This document shows, in pieces, positions 48,301-60,870 of a stretch of DNA of 64,000 bases; positions within the stretch are counted from its first letter, which is position 1, and every line of letters begins with the position of its first letter. Under the pieces are notes generated by a model. The model was not told the origin of the DNA and searched no databases. It was given only the letters and a program-made list of their open reading frames with translations. The stretch spans positions 310,001 through 374,000 of the forward strand of contig NW_020825338.1 in the NCBI RefSeq assembly GCF_003286085.1, given 5' to 3'. This DNA comes from Drosophila persimilis. Lineage: Eukaryota > Arthropoda > Insecta > Diptera > Drosophilidae. The translations under genes were made by a program, and so were the position numbers.

Positions 48301-51300
48301 TGTTTTTCGTGCTTGTTTTTTCCTGCTGCTTTTTTTGCTTTGTTCTTATTTAATATTTTAAAGCGTCAACAAGGCGTTGCCCGGGGTGGTGGTTGCCCGG
48401 GGGGGGGAGGGGACCAAAAATGAACAAATACTCCAGGCACAAGTGGGGGGTGGGGGGGTTTAGAGGTGTGACCAGATTCCAGTGGAAGCAAAAGATGATA
48501 AAGCGTGTAGAATGTAAAGCGGAGGTTTGCCGGAGGAATAGGAATGTGTGTGTGTGCATAATAAAATTAGCGATAGGTACAGTCGCGCACCCAGCCCCTG
48601 ACCCTGCGTATAAGCTGCAAGACAGTTATGTAGGCCAAAAGGAAAAGATAAGAACGTGTAAGCGCATAGCTAATGAAATGCTTTCGACCCCAACAAAAGG
48701 GTTCCGAAAAGGGGGGGGTAGCAAGGGTGTAGGTAGTAAAGGGAGGGCAGGGAAAGAGAGAGAGAGGGGGGGGGGGGGGGATATTAATGCGATAATTTGT
48801 CACTGATTCAATCCGTTGTCCGAGAGATCATCTAAATGTGACGATCTCTTTGGCATCTTCCGTTCCGTTCGAAAGTTATTTTCTTCGAAAAGTTCTCCAC
48901 CTTTTAAAGACTTTGCTGCTAAAGTTAATTGCGAAACAAAATCCCACAGATGCTCTGACTTTTCCTTGCACTTTTCCCCCACAATTATTTTGTTCCTTTT
49001 GTTGTTTGGTTGCTTTCCCGAAAAAGAAAACCTCTTGAAACTCCAATCCACAGATTATTTTCCTATTTTGTGGGCTCTTTCGCTCGCGTTCTCTCTCTTT
49101 CCCTCTCCCTCTGTCTGCCTCAGGAGGCATATATTTGGTGGCAGCTACCTGCTGCTGCTTCCCTTGAAACGTGAGACCATGTGTGCAGCACATGTGTGAG
49201 TGTGTGTGTGTGTGTGGGGGAGGGAGTGCGGCTATCAGTGTGAGTGTGAGTGTGTGTGTGAATGCAGTACAAAGACCGGAAATGTCTAATGATAGCATTC
49301 GTCGGGCAGCGTCGTCGTCGGCGCCTCGCAGCAGTCAAAGGCCCCTCGAAGAACGAAAGAACTATTCCACAGGCCGGCGAATGTTCGTTCTGTTTGTGCC
49401 TTCCCAGTGCACGGGCGGAGCACCCTGAATGTTTCATCAAATCGAAGCGGAATACTCTGCGCTACAGGGTATCATCTGTGATGGCTCTCTTGCTCTTGCT
49501 CCGTCCTTTTGCTTCTGTTTTGTATGCGAGTCGCCGAAGCGATGTGTGTGTTTCTGTTTGTTGCTTTTGCTGCTGTTTTTTGCCGCTTATGCAAATGGGC
49601 ATAAGGCCCATTCCCCCCCTCCCCTTCCCCTGTCCATAACCTATGTGCAGCTCACGTCTCAGATCCCCCCTCCCCACACCTCTCTCACTGTTCACTTCTA
49701 GGCCTCACCCATTTGGCCTGGCCTTGATCGTGGCGTTGCTTCTGCCCCGCCGTTGCATGTGGAAATTCCACACTCAATCATTCGGCTCTCGCGCCTCGGT
49801 TTGACATGCACTGTCTGCAAACCGTCTCTCTCTGTCCCTCTCCATTCTGCCCCTTTGTGGCATGGTTCATCATCATCATTCAGTCATTACGTATACCCTT
49901 TGAAGGGGTCTCCATTCTCCATTCCGCATTCCGCATTCCATTCCGAATGGATACGAATACGATCTCGTAGAAGAGTGCAAATATTCCAATGTACCCCCGA
50001 TTACAGGGTATCTCTGACTCTTGACTATGGCTTTGTTTCTCTCTCTCTTCTTCGAGTTCTTCTTTTTGTCGATTTGTTTGGTTTCTACTTCTTTCGCATA
50101 TTAATTGAACATTGAACACAAAATTGGATGGTGGCGGGGAGCGGGGGGTTTGGGCAATGAAATTCTTGTGGAATCCAAGAAAACAATGCAAAAGAAGGTA
50201 CTGGGGGGGTGCAGTGGGTGTAGTTTGTGATTTCAATTAGTCAATTTTGACTGTACTTCAGAGCCAATGGCATTCATTCATTCATTCATACGTGCTTCAT
50301 TAACAGCAAAAACACCGAAAAACTATGCTCTTTGTTGCTGTAATATATATTTATAAATTTATGTATAAAAAAGGGGAAAAAAATCAAAATTTTCGGGTAA
50401 GGTTAAAGAGAATGTTGTGCATCGGTGGATGTGCACGGGTGCACGGGTGGGAGGGGTGGGTGGGGTGGTTGGTTGCATGGGTGGATTTTTACAATTTCTG
50501 ATTGCATTTATTGCTCTTGTGCTTCTTTTGAAGTTTCTTTTATGTGTGGCAAGTGGATTTCAATGCTAATTGAAATGCGTGGCAAGCAGAAATGAAATAA
50601 AACAAAGCAAAAACACACACAAAGCACCTGTGTGGCTCCACCGGTGTGTGTATTGTGTATGTATTTGTTCGGGGCAATTAACAGCAATTGGGCACGCACA
50701 GTTTGAGGGGCACACGCTCGCCGCGCACTCGACGCTCGAAAACTGTAAGCCAAAAATTTCGAAAGATCCCGCATGGAATGCAGTTGGAAATGCACTTTCC
50801 CAAGCCCAGTGCCACATGTCTGAAGTTTGAGATCCACTGCACTCGGATACCGAAAATCGATCTGCAGTTTTCAATATCGAAAGTCGCACATTTCTGCATC
50901 AAAACGGCTAGCTAGCTGCCTTTAGGAAGGATAGGATCACAATAGTTCTGCCTTAGGAAGGATATCCCACGGGGCGCTGCCCATTGCTCTCTTTTGCAGA
51001 TTTTGGGCCGCCGTTTGGGGCGGGTTACTGGGGTTTGAAATGCACTTCCTTTGGGCATAATCTCAAACTGTGCGAGACGCATTCGGCGCTCCCTGGGAGC
51101 CAATCCAATGGACTTTTAGGGACGGCCACGCAAAAGCCCCATCATATATGGGTTTTGGCCAAAAAAAAAAAAAACAAAACAAAAAAAATAATTCCGTGGA
51201 AAACTGCATTGCGGGAAGAGGGCCGACATTCCAAAGGGGCGAGCCAGGGGATCAGGGGACACCGCTTTTGATGGTCAAAAACACAATGTCCCTACATCCC

Positions 51301-52116
51301 CCCGCCCCCCTGCACCCGCCTCCCCGTTGCGTTGGTTGTAATTTGGCATTACAGCTTTTGTGCTGATTTTTCGCCCCATCCCCCCGCCTGGATTTTCCCC
51401 ACATGCCACAACAATTTTGGCCGAGAGGAGCCTGGGCCCCCTGTACCGAGTGTCAACAGATCGTTGATAACTGTTATTGTTGTTATTTATGAGCGCCCCT
51501 TCCTCTATCTTTGCATCACCCTTTGTGCCTCTCTCCCCTGCAATTCCTTTACTTTTCACCCATGAAATCGTTCAATTACACAAATAAATGCAATTTTCCA
51601 TCAAAACATGGCATCGATGAGCAGATAAAAATATGATCATGCCTCCGCCTCCCCTCTACTCTCCACTCTAATTTTTATGCTAAAAACTATAAAAAATAAG
51701 TATAGTAAGTAAGCGCTAGGGTCCTCCATCGGTGGAAAACGTGTCGTGTGTGCCTTTGCTGCCTGCTGGCTGCGGCTTTTCCCGTTGTTTTTTTTGAGAG
51801 CAAAATCATTGCGTGTGTGCACACAAATATTTGTCAAATGCAAATCCCGATCGTCGCATTCTCCCGCCTCGCAAATGTCAATAGAAATGAATAAGAATAA
51901 TGCTCTAGCCGCCTGCCGCCTGCCCCGTGCCTCCACAAAAACCATTTTGTGGGTCAATCAATTTTTGACGCAGCAAAATATTCGGCGGCCGCTGGAAAAA
52001 TGTGATTTATCGAATGCGGTCGCTCGATGGCGGTCAGCGATGATCCATTTCGGGTGCCGCCTCAAACAAAAGCCAACACGAAATTCCTCATTTAATTAGT
52101 CGGAAGCCAAAATGTT

Positions 52117-52143
52117 AGCATACCCTCGAACAAGGGGTATGCT
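52117..52143. other. Short hairpin AGCATACCCT/AGGGGTATGCT
   Basis: A 10-bp stem (nine Watson-Crick pairs and one G-T) with a 7-nt loop. It is the clearest of several ATACCC/GGGTAT hairpins in the window, and resembles a terminator-like or insertion-scar structure. The role is unknown. Confidence 0.6.
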
Positions 52144-52680
52144 GATGGGGAAACCTTCCAAAAAATACCCATAAAACAAAGGGTGTTCTGTAGTGTTTAG
52201 CCGCTTCGTTGGAACGGGGCGGGGGAATGATTTTTAAATAATTTAAATTTAAATTTAAATTCGATTGTCATTTCGCATTTGAATAATTGCAGCACAGCGA
52301 TGGTTGGATAGTTGGATGGATGGATGAAACGCAACTAATCATGCAGCAAAAATCATGCCCCCCCCAAGGGGGGGGAATCTCTAATGCCGCGCCTTTGTCC
52401 GTTGATGATTTCTTCTCTGGGGATTGGACTACCTCCCAAATCGAAAATTGTTAATGAAAACTGAATGATTTTCCATGTGCTCAAAGCAAACCAACAATAG
52501 ATTTCCCAGTATTACATAGATTATCCAATGATGGGCACAAATATAGATATCTTTGAAACGTTTGCTCAATTATATGGAAAAAACATCTACGAAGAAAACA
52601 AGATTCCATCTGAAGATATTTTTGACACATTTTTAAATATTTTACTACTTGGCAGAACAACAATTTTTCTGGTGTTTCTC

Positions 52681-52940
52681 CAAATTTGATTTTTTTTTAA
52701 ATTAAAAAATATTTATTTAAAAATAAATTTCATGTTTTTTAATATCAAAATATAATTATTTTATTTTACACATTTTTAATTTTTAATGAAATTCTATTTT
52801 TTATAAAAAAAAAAATAAAAATAATTTAATATTATTCTAAGAATATTTTTAGCTTATTTGACTTTTTTACAATAAAAAACATTTTAGTTTTTTGTTTAAA
52901 AATTGTTTTATTTAGTTTAAAAAAAATTAATGCAGCAAGC
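52681..52940. other. AT-rich low-complexity tract
   Basis: Runs of A and T (TTTTTTAAATTAAAAAATATTT style) with no genes or motifs that I can name. Confidence 0.75.
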
Positions 52941-55900
52941 AATTGGTTTCAAGAACTGTTTATGGTCTGGGAAATATTAATCTTTCGAGTGCAAGATGAA
53001 TCATTTTTTTGTTGTATTTTTTTCCAACCAATTTTTGCATTTGAACTCAGGAAAAGTCGAAAAAGGAATTATTGTGTTTTCATATAATATTCGTAAAGGC
53101 TCTCTAAGATCTGTAAGCGGATAAACTGTATGAACGGATAAGCTGCATCTCATTCTTGGAGTCTATCGGAAAAGGTGGGCATTTAATGCCAAGACGTTTA
53201 TGCAGAAAACAAACTCTCGCTGAAATCAGCCTCCCCGCACCGAAAATGGAGAAAAACAAAGGGAAAAGCATTACATGGTATTACACTTGTCTGTGAATTA
53301 CAGTTACGAAACGCACCATCCATCCATCATGCTCTATATATGCCCCGTGTACCCCACTTGGAGTATCTTATACGAGTATCTTTCACAGTCAATTCCCTTG
53401 GACAATCTTTTTAAACGTTTTCGCTTCTTTTTTGTCGCCTTAACCTTCCTCCTTCCCCTCCCCTCCCCGCCCCTCCCCACCCCTCTCCTCCCTTCGCTGC
53501 TACGCTACGCAGCGCAAAAAGAGCTTAAAAAGCCATTTCGTGTTTCTTTTGGACGGATTTTACAGTTTTGCGGGTTTCCTTATGCCCTACGCCGAGGTTG
53601 AGGGTGTTATAAATTTGGCCAAGCATCTGTATTACCAAGAAACCCCCCCTCCCCCCATGAGTCACACAGCAACAGGCGGTTTCCGTGCATTTTTCCTGTC
53701 ATTTAATCTGCCAATTGAAAAGATATTCCCCAACATGATTTCTGAATATAGTTTTCATCCTCAATATTCTTACTTTATGAATTATATTTCATGTTATATT
53801 ATTCTTAAATATTTTGCAAAATATTTTGATCTATGTAGTTGCTGTTTTCTGTTACTCGAATGCTCTAGAATTTGTTCTTCTAGTTTTCCGTCTTCCGTAT
53901 CTACGATCATAGTGTCGAATTAGAAACTATCAAGAGAGATGGAGCTATAGGCTATACTAAGGTCTTAGACTCTCTAGGGTTATTATGAATAAATATATTT
54001 ATTTTTATATATGTTTTTTTCTAGATATCAAGGAATAATTCGGGACCTTTTGTTGTTGGGAATGGGAACATATTGAATCGGAGGATCTTTGTGAGGCAAG
54101 CGAGGGGCAGAAACGGGGGAAAGGTGTACAATCTTCGGATTGGCTGGAATTTAGCATTCTTTGTTATTCGCTTTTGGTTGGAAAAGCGATTTCCCTGCGC
54201 TGTTAAATAGATGTCACAAGTTAATAAATAGACCAGACAGACGGACGGACAGGCAGTCAGTCGTGTCCGTGGCATAGAGAGAAGGTGCATGCAACAGAAC
54301 AACTGAAAGTTGAAGCCAATTATAAAACTGTCTTCGATGTAGTGCTGTTTCGGATTCAGTTTGGACGTCACTTGTTCTGTTTGCCTTGTAACCCGAGAGA
54401 TGATGCCACAAATGTCTTAGCAAAGCAGAAAGGAGGCGGCACAGAAAAAAACAAAAAAAAAGGCGAAGTAAAGAAGGCAAGAAACACCCAAAGGCGGCAG
54501 AAGAAACAGATGAGAGACGAAAGTATAAACAGCTGGACAAACTATTTGCATTTTCTGTCAGATTTTAGATGATTCTCTCCTCTCTTTTCTTCCTTTTTTT
54601 CGTGCAGGGCAAGGGGTGGAGGGGTGCATACAGTTTGACATGCACCTGCCACCAGAAAAAAAAAATAGGAACAAGAAGAGAGGAAATTGCGATATCAGCA
54701 AAGTCCATAGAATTTTTGCCTTCGTGCAAATCAGTCGCTGCAGAAAGGTTCCATAAGCGAACGGATAACATCCGAAAAGAGGGAGGGGTACATACATTAA
54801 AATATTTTTCGTCAGTGGAAAATCTCTCGATTCTGGACACTCCAGTATCTGTATCTGTAGAGTTGAACAATTCGAACAACGATTTCAAGCTTCAAGGAAC
54901 GCCCCCGCAAAAACCAGAGGCCCGAATACCGAATACCGAAATAGCCTCCAAACAGCACAAACAGAGCCTGAACAATCAGCCTGAGGGACCCATTGTGGTA
55001 CCCCCTAGCCCCTCCCCAACCACCAACAACAACAACAATCGCCCCACAAATGAGTGAAAATGCGAGGGGGGCTGGAGGGTTGGAGGTTATCCGAGTGCCG
55101 CGAAATTCGAATCGGAAATTTGTTGATTTTGTATTAAATATTTGATTTAAGTGGGTATTATATACGTTGTACCCCTGAAGCGTATATTTGGTTGTCCAGG
55201 CCTCCCGGCTATGCAAATATTGCACAAATACAATTGGGGGCATGCAACGTGTACGCGTGTACAGTACGGCTCACAGGCGATAAGGCAGAACATCTCGTCG
55301 AAGAACTACCCAGCGAAAGGTACGCCCGGAGATTACACAAATTGCATTCCCACATGTTTCGAGAGATTCTTTTCAACACGAGATGATTTTCAGTCCAAGC
55401 GAAATTGGAAGTTCTGCAACTCTCAGTTCGGGAGAATCTTCCCAAGTGGATCCTCTGCTATTTCCTCGGATGAACAGTCAACACTGTGTCTCTTTGGGCC
55501 TCAAGACCTTGCCTATCATCTTACAGTTACTTCTTGATGGTTCGCATAACAGCCACGGGCGGTTCCATTTTCTCTTCACAGAAAACAATAAAGAAGAAGA
55601 AATTCGTAAAAAAAGAAAAACACTAAATAAAATAAGAACACAAATTCCGGCAGATCGTGGAAAAGTGTTGAAAATTTTCACACAGCGAAGTGGCCGACGA
55701 CGAAAGACCTTATCGCTAATGCTCTCACATTCAAATTCTACAAAAGTGCAAATATTTTGGGTTTAAAATGTGAAGTGGGCCACCACCCCCGCCACCGACG
55801 GGGCCAAGATCCACTGTAAGTACGTCTTTCAGGGGTTTCTACTTGATAAGACGCAAAACACATCGAAATCGTATGCGATCGACGAAATTCGACATCGAAA

Positions 55901-56062
55901 AAGAGTCGAATGCGCCCGCCGTTCGGGCTTCCGAAATTCCCACGGCTGTTTGTTTTGTATGTACTTGTTTTTCTTGAAACCGAAAGAACCTCAAAAGGAA
56001 AAAACGAGAACCGAAAATGGGGGAGGGGGAAGCACGAAGCCGAGTTTATAAGGGAGAGCAGC
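52941..56062. other. Probably intronic sequence downstream of the signal-peptide exon
   Basis: No exon recognised on the minus strand. On the plus strand, 55560-55815 resembles a fly 5' UTR followed by GTAAGT (55816-55821), which could be an overlapping first exon of another transcript. The rest is pyrimidine-rich (53440-53510) or AT-rich. Confidence 0.4.
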
Positions 56063-56068
56063 ACTTAC

Positions 56069-56405
56069 CCGCGTAACATGAGCAGCTGTCCGCGTTGAGC
56101 AGCAGCAGCGCTGCCAGCAAAAGCAGCGACGTTACCAGCGACTGCGACAGCGATATTTTGAGCCACATTCGTGTTCCTGCTTCGTTGACGTCGACGCGCT
56201 GACGACGACTGCGACGCAGCGACGACGCTAAAGATCGCCGCTGGTCTCTCATCATTTTGGGCTCTCTCTCTTTCGGCTGCTTTTCTTCGATATCGTTGAT
56301 TCTTTTTGGCTGCTTCTGGCTTTTTTTTTGTTTTTTTTTGGTTTTGTTTGATTAAAGTTAAATTGTTTTTGAATTTTCTTGCGTTTTTCTTAATTCATGT
56401 TGACT
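56069..56405 (-). CDS. First coding exon (5' UTR plus signal/anchor peptide) of a secreted or membrane protein
   Basis: The protein is not recognised. Reading leftward, a long pyrimidine tract ending CCCAG at 56406 marks a 3' splice site. A typical fly 5' UTR follows (A-rich, CAAAAC-type words). The ATG at 56255 sits in the ideal CAAAATG context. Coding runs for 62 codons plus one base to G|GTAAGT (donor 56068-56063), so the exon ends in phase 1. The peptide starts MMRDQRR, has about 29 residues rich in arginine, then a second ATG (56168, MWLKISLS) and a leucine-rich hydrophobic core, VTSLLLLAALLLL, followed by NADSCSCYA. The first ATG would give a type II anchor or a signal peptide with a long n-region; the second gives a classical signal peptide. 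A non-coding exon must lie to the right and the rest of the gene to the left. I found no later exon. Confidence 0.7.
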
Positions 56406-57463
56406 CTGGGAGAGAGAATGAGAAAGAGAGAGAACAAACATTAACCAAAACATGAAAACATGAAACATGGTAAACGTTATTTTAGTTTTCTCATTTGCTT
56501 TGTGTCAGTCATTCGCCCAGACGCACACACAAACACACACACACACAGTCATAGGCACACCTGCCACAGGTAGCAGCAGCGGGAAAGACAGAGCGCGTTC
56601 GCTCTGAGTCAGAGAGAGGAAAAGAGAGGGAGGCACGCTTTAAAACCAAACGTCTGTGGTCAGAGAGAGACAGAGCGCTCACGATCAGCCGCCAAACTAA
56701 GCCCAAGGTGTATTTAAATAAGGTGAGGCATGTCAGCGAGCAGCCAAACAGTATTTAACTAATTTTAATTTCGATGCGGCATGAGCATAAGAGATGGACA
56801 GCGACAGAGCCGAAACAACAGCTCGGGGGATCGGCAATGCCTCACCTTAAACAGGGAACACCTTGGACAAAGCCAGGCCACAAATTTAATTGGAATCGTC
56901 TCTCTCGCTCTCTCGCCACGCTACACACAACCACGATCCACTCCACTCTCTTCTGACCAGACTCTCTCACTCGGCAAATGCTTGCCTCTCTCTTTTGCTG
57001 TTTGTTTGAACCCTTTTTCGCTTTTGGACTTTTGTTTTTTGGACTGGTTGCAAGAACCAGTTTTTCCCATATGCAATTCTCTCACGCACACACAAACAAA
57101 CTCACAGACACATTCTCAAGTTCGAATTCGAACCAAAAAGTTGTTTAATTTTGTTTATAAAATATGTTTTGAGCGCTCTTTTTGTTTTCATTTTGGCGCA
57201 TTTCTTTCCTTTTTGTTTTGCTTGTTTTCACTCACATACACTCACAAAAAAACAGAATGAAACACAAAAAAATAGAAACAAAAATGTTGGGTGAGAGGGA
57301 GACTGAGGGATCGCTGCAGCAGCGCGCGCGATCGCTGCACAATTCCCAGAAAAAAACACAAGAGAAACAGAAAGAGCGAGAGACGCAGACGGAGATCGGG
57401 CTAATGGAATAGGACAACTTTTATTTACTTCTCTTGCGCCTGCTTTTAATGTTGTTTCTTTTA

Positions 57464-57778
57464 TTAACCATTTGCTTCGTTAGACTTCTTCCTACTCCGG
57501 TCTGGTGTTTCAAAACACAGAAGCAGCAGCAGTGGAGCAACCGAAAGCGACGAACGACGAGCGACGACGAAAATGACGACGACGATGCGACGTAGTCGGC
57601 AAGAACAACCGTTATGCGCGCAGGCAGAAAACAAACTGTGCTGCTGCTGAAGAGCAGCGTTGGTGGGCCAGCTTGGTTTGGCTCCGGCGACGGCGACGCC
57701 AACGTTGACGTCGGCACGAGCAGAGGCAGCGACAAGCAGCCACAGCAGTGCCAGCCAGCGTCGCACAGTGGTCTGCAT
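57464..57778 (-). CDS. Candidate small ORF with signal-peptide-like start, doubtful
   Basis: The ATG at 57778 opens a 104-residue frame starting MQTTVRRWLALLWLLVAAS. The charged start, leucine-rich core and ARAD site resemble a cleavable signal peptide. The remainder is valine/arginine-rich, because GAC/GTC trinucleotide repeats are being read, and contains no known domain. AATAAA overlaps the stop codon on the minus strand. It lies about 1.2 kb upstream of the coding exon at 56069-56405 on the same strand, so it could instead be part of that gene's 5' UTR or promoter, or a plus-strand UTR. No good splice donor was seen at its end. Confidence 0.2.
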   Translation of the reverse strand: MQTTVRRWLALLWLLVAASARADVNVGVAVAGAKPSWPTNAALQQQHSLFSACAHNGCSCRLRRIVVVIFVVARRSSLSVAPLLLLLCFETPDRSRKKSNEANG

Positions 57779-58333
57779 TGCGCCAAATGTGAAGCTGTTG
57801 ATATTGGTGGAATATTCGGGATTCAAGAGGTTAGTTGTATTGCATTGTTGTAATTAAAGGCATAAAATAATAATTCCCTTAATAAATGTATAAATATACG
57901 ATGCATGTTTTTTCTGCATAGGAAGAGGGAATGGAAATTACAGTCAATATTTATATTTCTTAAGCTATTCAAATGAAAGCATTCAATAATAATAATATAT
58001 ATTTCATGAGTAAATCAAAACGAATATATATTTTTGTACAATAACATCTCTAAGAAGGTATAATGCTATAAAAAGATAAGGAAAATTTTAGCTTGAGTGA
58101 ATTCTGTTCATGAATTCCATTTAGAGTATATTTGTATCTTTATGGTATGCACATTCATATACATATAAGAAAATAGTCGTATAGACGATCACCTAATGCC
58201 ACAATGTGAAAATCACTCAAAAAAAATCACATTGGTTTCACTGTCCCACAGCCTATCGGAATAAGCACTCGTGCTGGAGTAAGCGAACGGCCCTCCGACT
58301 GGCGCCATCTGGCGCCTGGCCTTCGTTTGAGTG

Positions 58334-58592
58334 AGCAGATTCCCATCGAAGGCGGTTACATTTGAACGGTCTTTGAGTGACTTTTGGTGTACCGTAACTC
58401 CTAGCGCTGCCGAACGGATCGTCGGGAAAATCGCTGCAGCAGCGGCTGGACGGTTTTTTGTTGCTGCTGCTGTTTGAAATTTGTTAACAATTGTGTCGAA
58501 TGACTGCCTCGTGGGTGCGCTGAAGTATTGCCTCAGCAGAATTACCCCTCGAAGGCGGCTACATATGAAAATGAGTGTCTTTGAGTGACTTT
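58334..58592. repeat. Separated direct repeat of about 55 bp
   Basis: AGCAGATTCCC...CGAAGGCGG[TC]TACAT...CTTTGAGTGACTTT occurs at 58334-58384 and again at 58535-58592, with several substitutions and small indels. Between them is a CAG/CTG-rich spacer. It overlaps a non-ATG minus-strand frame that I do not regard as a gene. Confidence 0.8.
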
Positions 58593-58941
58593 CAGCATAG
58601 TTTTTGTACTCCTCCACAGGTTGGTGTTGCGGCTGGAAGCTGCTGCAGGAGGATAATAATTAGTGGATGCGCACTTTTGATGATTTTGCGCAAACTTTTG
58701 TTCGCATTGAAAATTGACTGCACAGGAGGGGTTTAATGGAAAATGCATGTACGAGTGGGCTAAATAAATATGTAAGTTCTTATTGCTTTTGGCCCTCCCT
58801 TTGGACTGCTTCCCCTCGCATTTTCGTCCTCGTTATATAAGTGTGTTAACAACACATTTTGGCTATTAAACTTGGCGTTTTTCCCCTGCATTGCATTAAA
58901 ATTATACACACACACACACACACACACGCACCCATACGAAA

Positions 58942-59544
58942 ATGTATTCAAAATGTAATGCAATTGCAAGTTGTGTGCGTGCCTCCGTCGCCAGCTCTCT
59001 GCTATTTCGCTCTCGCTCTCTCTCTGTCTCCGATTGTATAGCCTTCAGTTTCCACTCCTTTTGGGATGAGCAGCAAATGAGTGCAAAAGCAGAAGCAGCA
59101 GCAGCAGCAGCAGCAGCACGCAAGAGAAAGATGCGAAATAAAATGTGCATGCATTTCAAAATGCACTTAAAAATTGTTTTCGCTCCTCTCTGCGTTCATA
59201 TGAATGTGTGCGTGTCTGTCCCCCGCCAGGGGTCACAGGTCAACTTCGTCGCCTGCCAATTAAAACTTTGTATGCGCTGCGGCGACCTCCATGGCGCACA
59301 CAAAAGTATTGAAGAGGAAAAGCTCTGCCACCAGAGATGCCAGATCGGAGTTGTGTACCGCAGCGTGACTCACGATCGTCAGGCAGTTACGAGTGCCATT
59401 CGCATTCGCGAATCCCGAGTCCCAAATCGAACGAGGGATGCCATTCAGAACGAATGTTTCCGTTCACTAACGGAATTTGTACAACGAATCAACATCATTC
59501 CAATAATATGTGGAAGTGGAACAGGGGTGTGGGATCACCTCTGA
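58942..59544 (+). CDS. Unrecognised 200-residue ORF, doubtful
   Basis: An ATG-started frame of 200 codons. It includes an alanine run from a GCA repeat (59095-59118) and a cysteine-containing middle, CMRCGDL, followed by a mixed-composition second half. There is no recognisable domain and the start context is poor. It is reported because the second half is not repeat-derived. Confidence 0.1.
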   Translation: MYSKCNAIASCVRASVASSLLFRSRSLSVSDCIAFSFHSFWDEQQMSAKAEAAAAAAAARKRKMRNKMCMHFKMHLKIVFAPLCVHMNVCVSVPRQGSQVNFVACQLKLCMRCGDLHGAHKSIEEEKLCHQRCQIGVVYRSVTHDRQAVTSAIRIRESRVPNRTRDAIQNECFRSLTEFVQRINIIPIICGSGTGVWDHL

Positions 59545-60828
59545 GAGGTACATACATATGTACGTCCCCACTACGATGTCGCCCAAAAATTTGGTCCACA
59601 GGCCGAGCTCTAAAGCAACATCCACCATTACCATCACTATCACTGCTTCCCCTGACTGAGTGCCATTTTGCACATAGAAGATCATTTTAAATTTCTTGGG
59701 ATAGAGTTCCATTCCTTATGCTAGAGTTCAAATTATACAACAATTGCATTTATAGCATTATAGATAAAAATACAATATTCACACACATACATATGTATAT
59801 AGATATATGTATATATAATATAAAAAACAGAGAAAAATAATTAGTCTTCCGATTTTGAAACAAATCCTGGTTAAATTATGGCGAAACTCTTTTACCTGCA
59901 CCTTGATGATTGAATTCGAAAAACCTTGGGGAACTAACAAGTTTACAAATTTATAATTTCCATCTGATATGAATGATTGGAATGTATCATTTTTCAAAAT
60001 AACACTCGCGAATTCAAGGAAAAATGTAAATGTAAAGTAAAGCGAATACAGTTAACAGGAAAAAGGAGCAAAATAGGTACAGCTGCGTTCAATGATTGAC
60101 GTGAAAGTGGCTTTTGCATTCAACTGTTGAATCAAATGATAAGCACAGCTTCTTTTTGAATTGATTATCAAAGGGATTCGAGTACATATGTGTATAAAAG
60201 GGCTCAAAGGCCTTAACGAATTAAAAGGTGAACTAAGGGCATCGAATTGCACATACCCTTGAAAATAAGGGTTATACCCACGGAACACATAAAATCATCG
60301 CATATATGTCGTCACTGTGGTGATCCGGTTTCGGTTATTAGTTGCTTCCTGCAGGATGCGTTCGAAATTTTAGGTATAAATAAATATAAATTGTATAATT
60401 ACGATAAAATCATATAATCGCCCTGTGAACGTGAGTGAAATAGTGATATTAACGAAGTGTTAAGGGGAGTCGCTGTGCATCATAAAGGAGTTGGCTTCGT
60501 TAAAGACTTTCCTTAATTTAATTACGCTTAATTGAATGCCTCCTCTTGCATCGTTATACCATTTACATACATTATGTATACAACTTCAAGTACATATTTT
60601 CAAGGGGAAAGCAATCACGAGCACGAAAGTGGCACGAGCTCATCCCTGGCACACACACACACACACACACATCACACATAAAGCGCGTTTTCGAGCAACT
60701 TTATTAATGCGATTTCAGTTAATTATCAACACAACAATTACAGACACAGCCACACACGGAAAGGAGGAGGATTTTTGATAAAACGGGGGTCAGAAAAAAC
60801 CACAAAGTTTCGGCGGTCGTGGTTTTTG

Positions 60829-60870
60829 ATACCCTAGCAGTCCAGCTATAATTAATAATTGGTAGGGTAT
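60829..60870. other. ATACCCTA...TAGGGTAT inverted pair
   Basis: Perfect 8-bp arms at 60829-60836 and 60863-60870 enclose 26 bp of AT-rich sequence. A smaller relative, ACCCTT-GAAAAT-AAGGGT, lies at 60255-60272. Confidence 0.5.

Larger units (their letters stand above)
41288..52680. other. Non-coding spacer
   Basis: Contains the GACAGACA repeat near 42888-42910, the 21-bp minisatellite, a CGAT cluster (44515-44680), CTG tracts (44955-44975), GTATTTTTCTG repeats (46005-46075), a GGTGGT tract (46285-46322), poly-G (48766-48780) and GT tracts. The 204-codon minus-strand frame at 47228-47842 has an ATG, but its composition follows simple repeats and no domain is visible. Confidence 0.55.

Noticed and set aside
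58213..58617. 134-codon minus-strand frame over the direct repeat
   Set aside because: Non-ATG start, and the peptide similarity between its parts simply reflects the duplicated DNA block.
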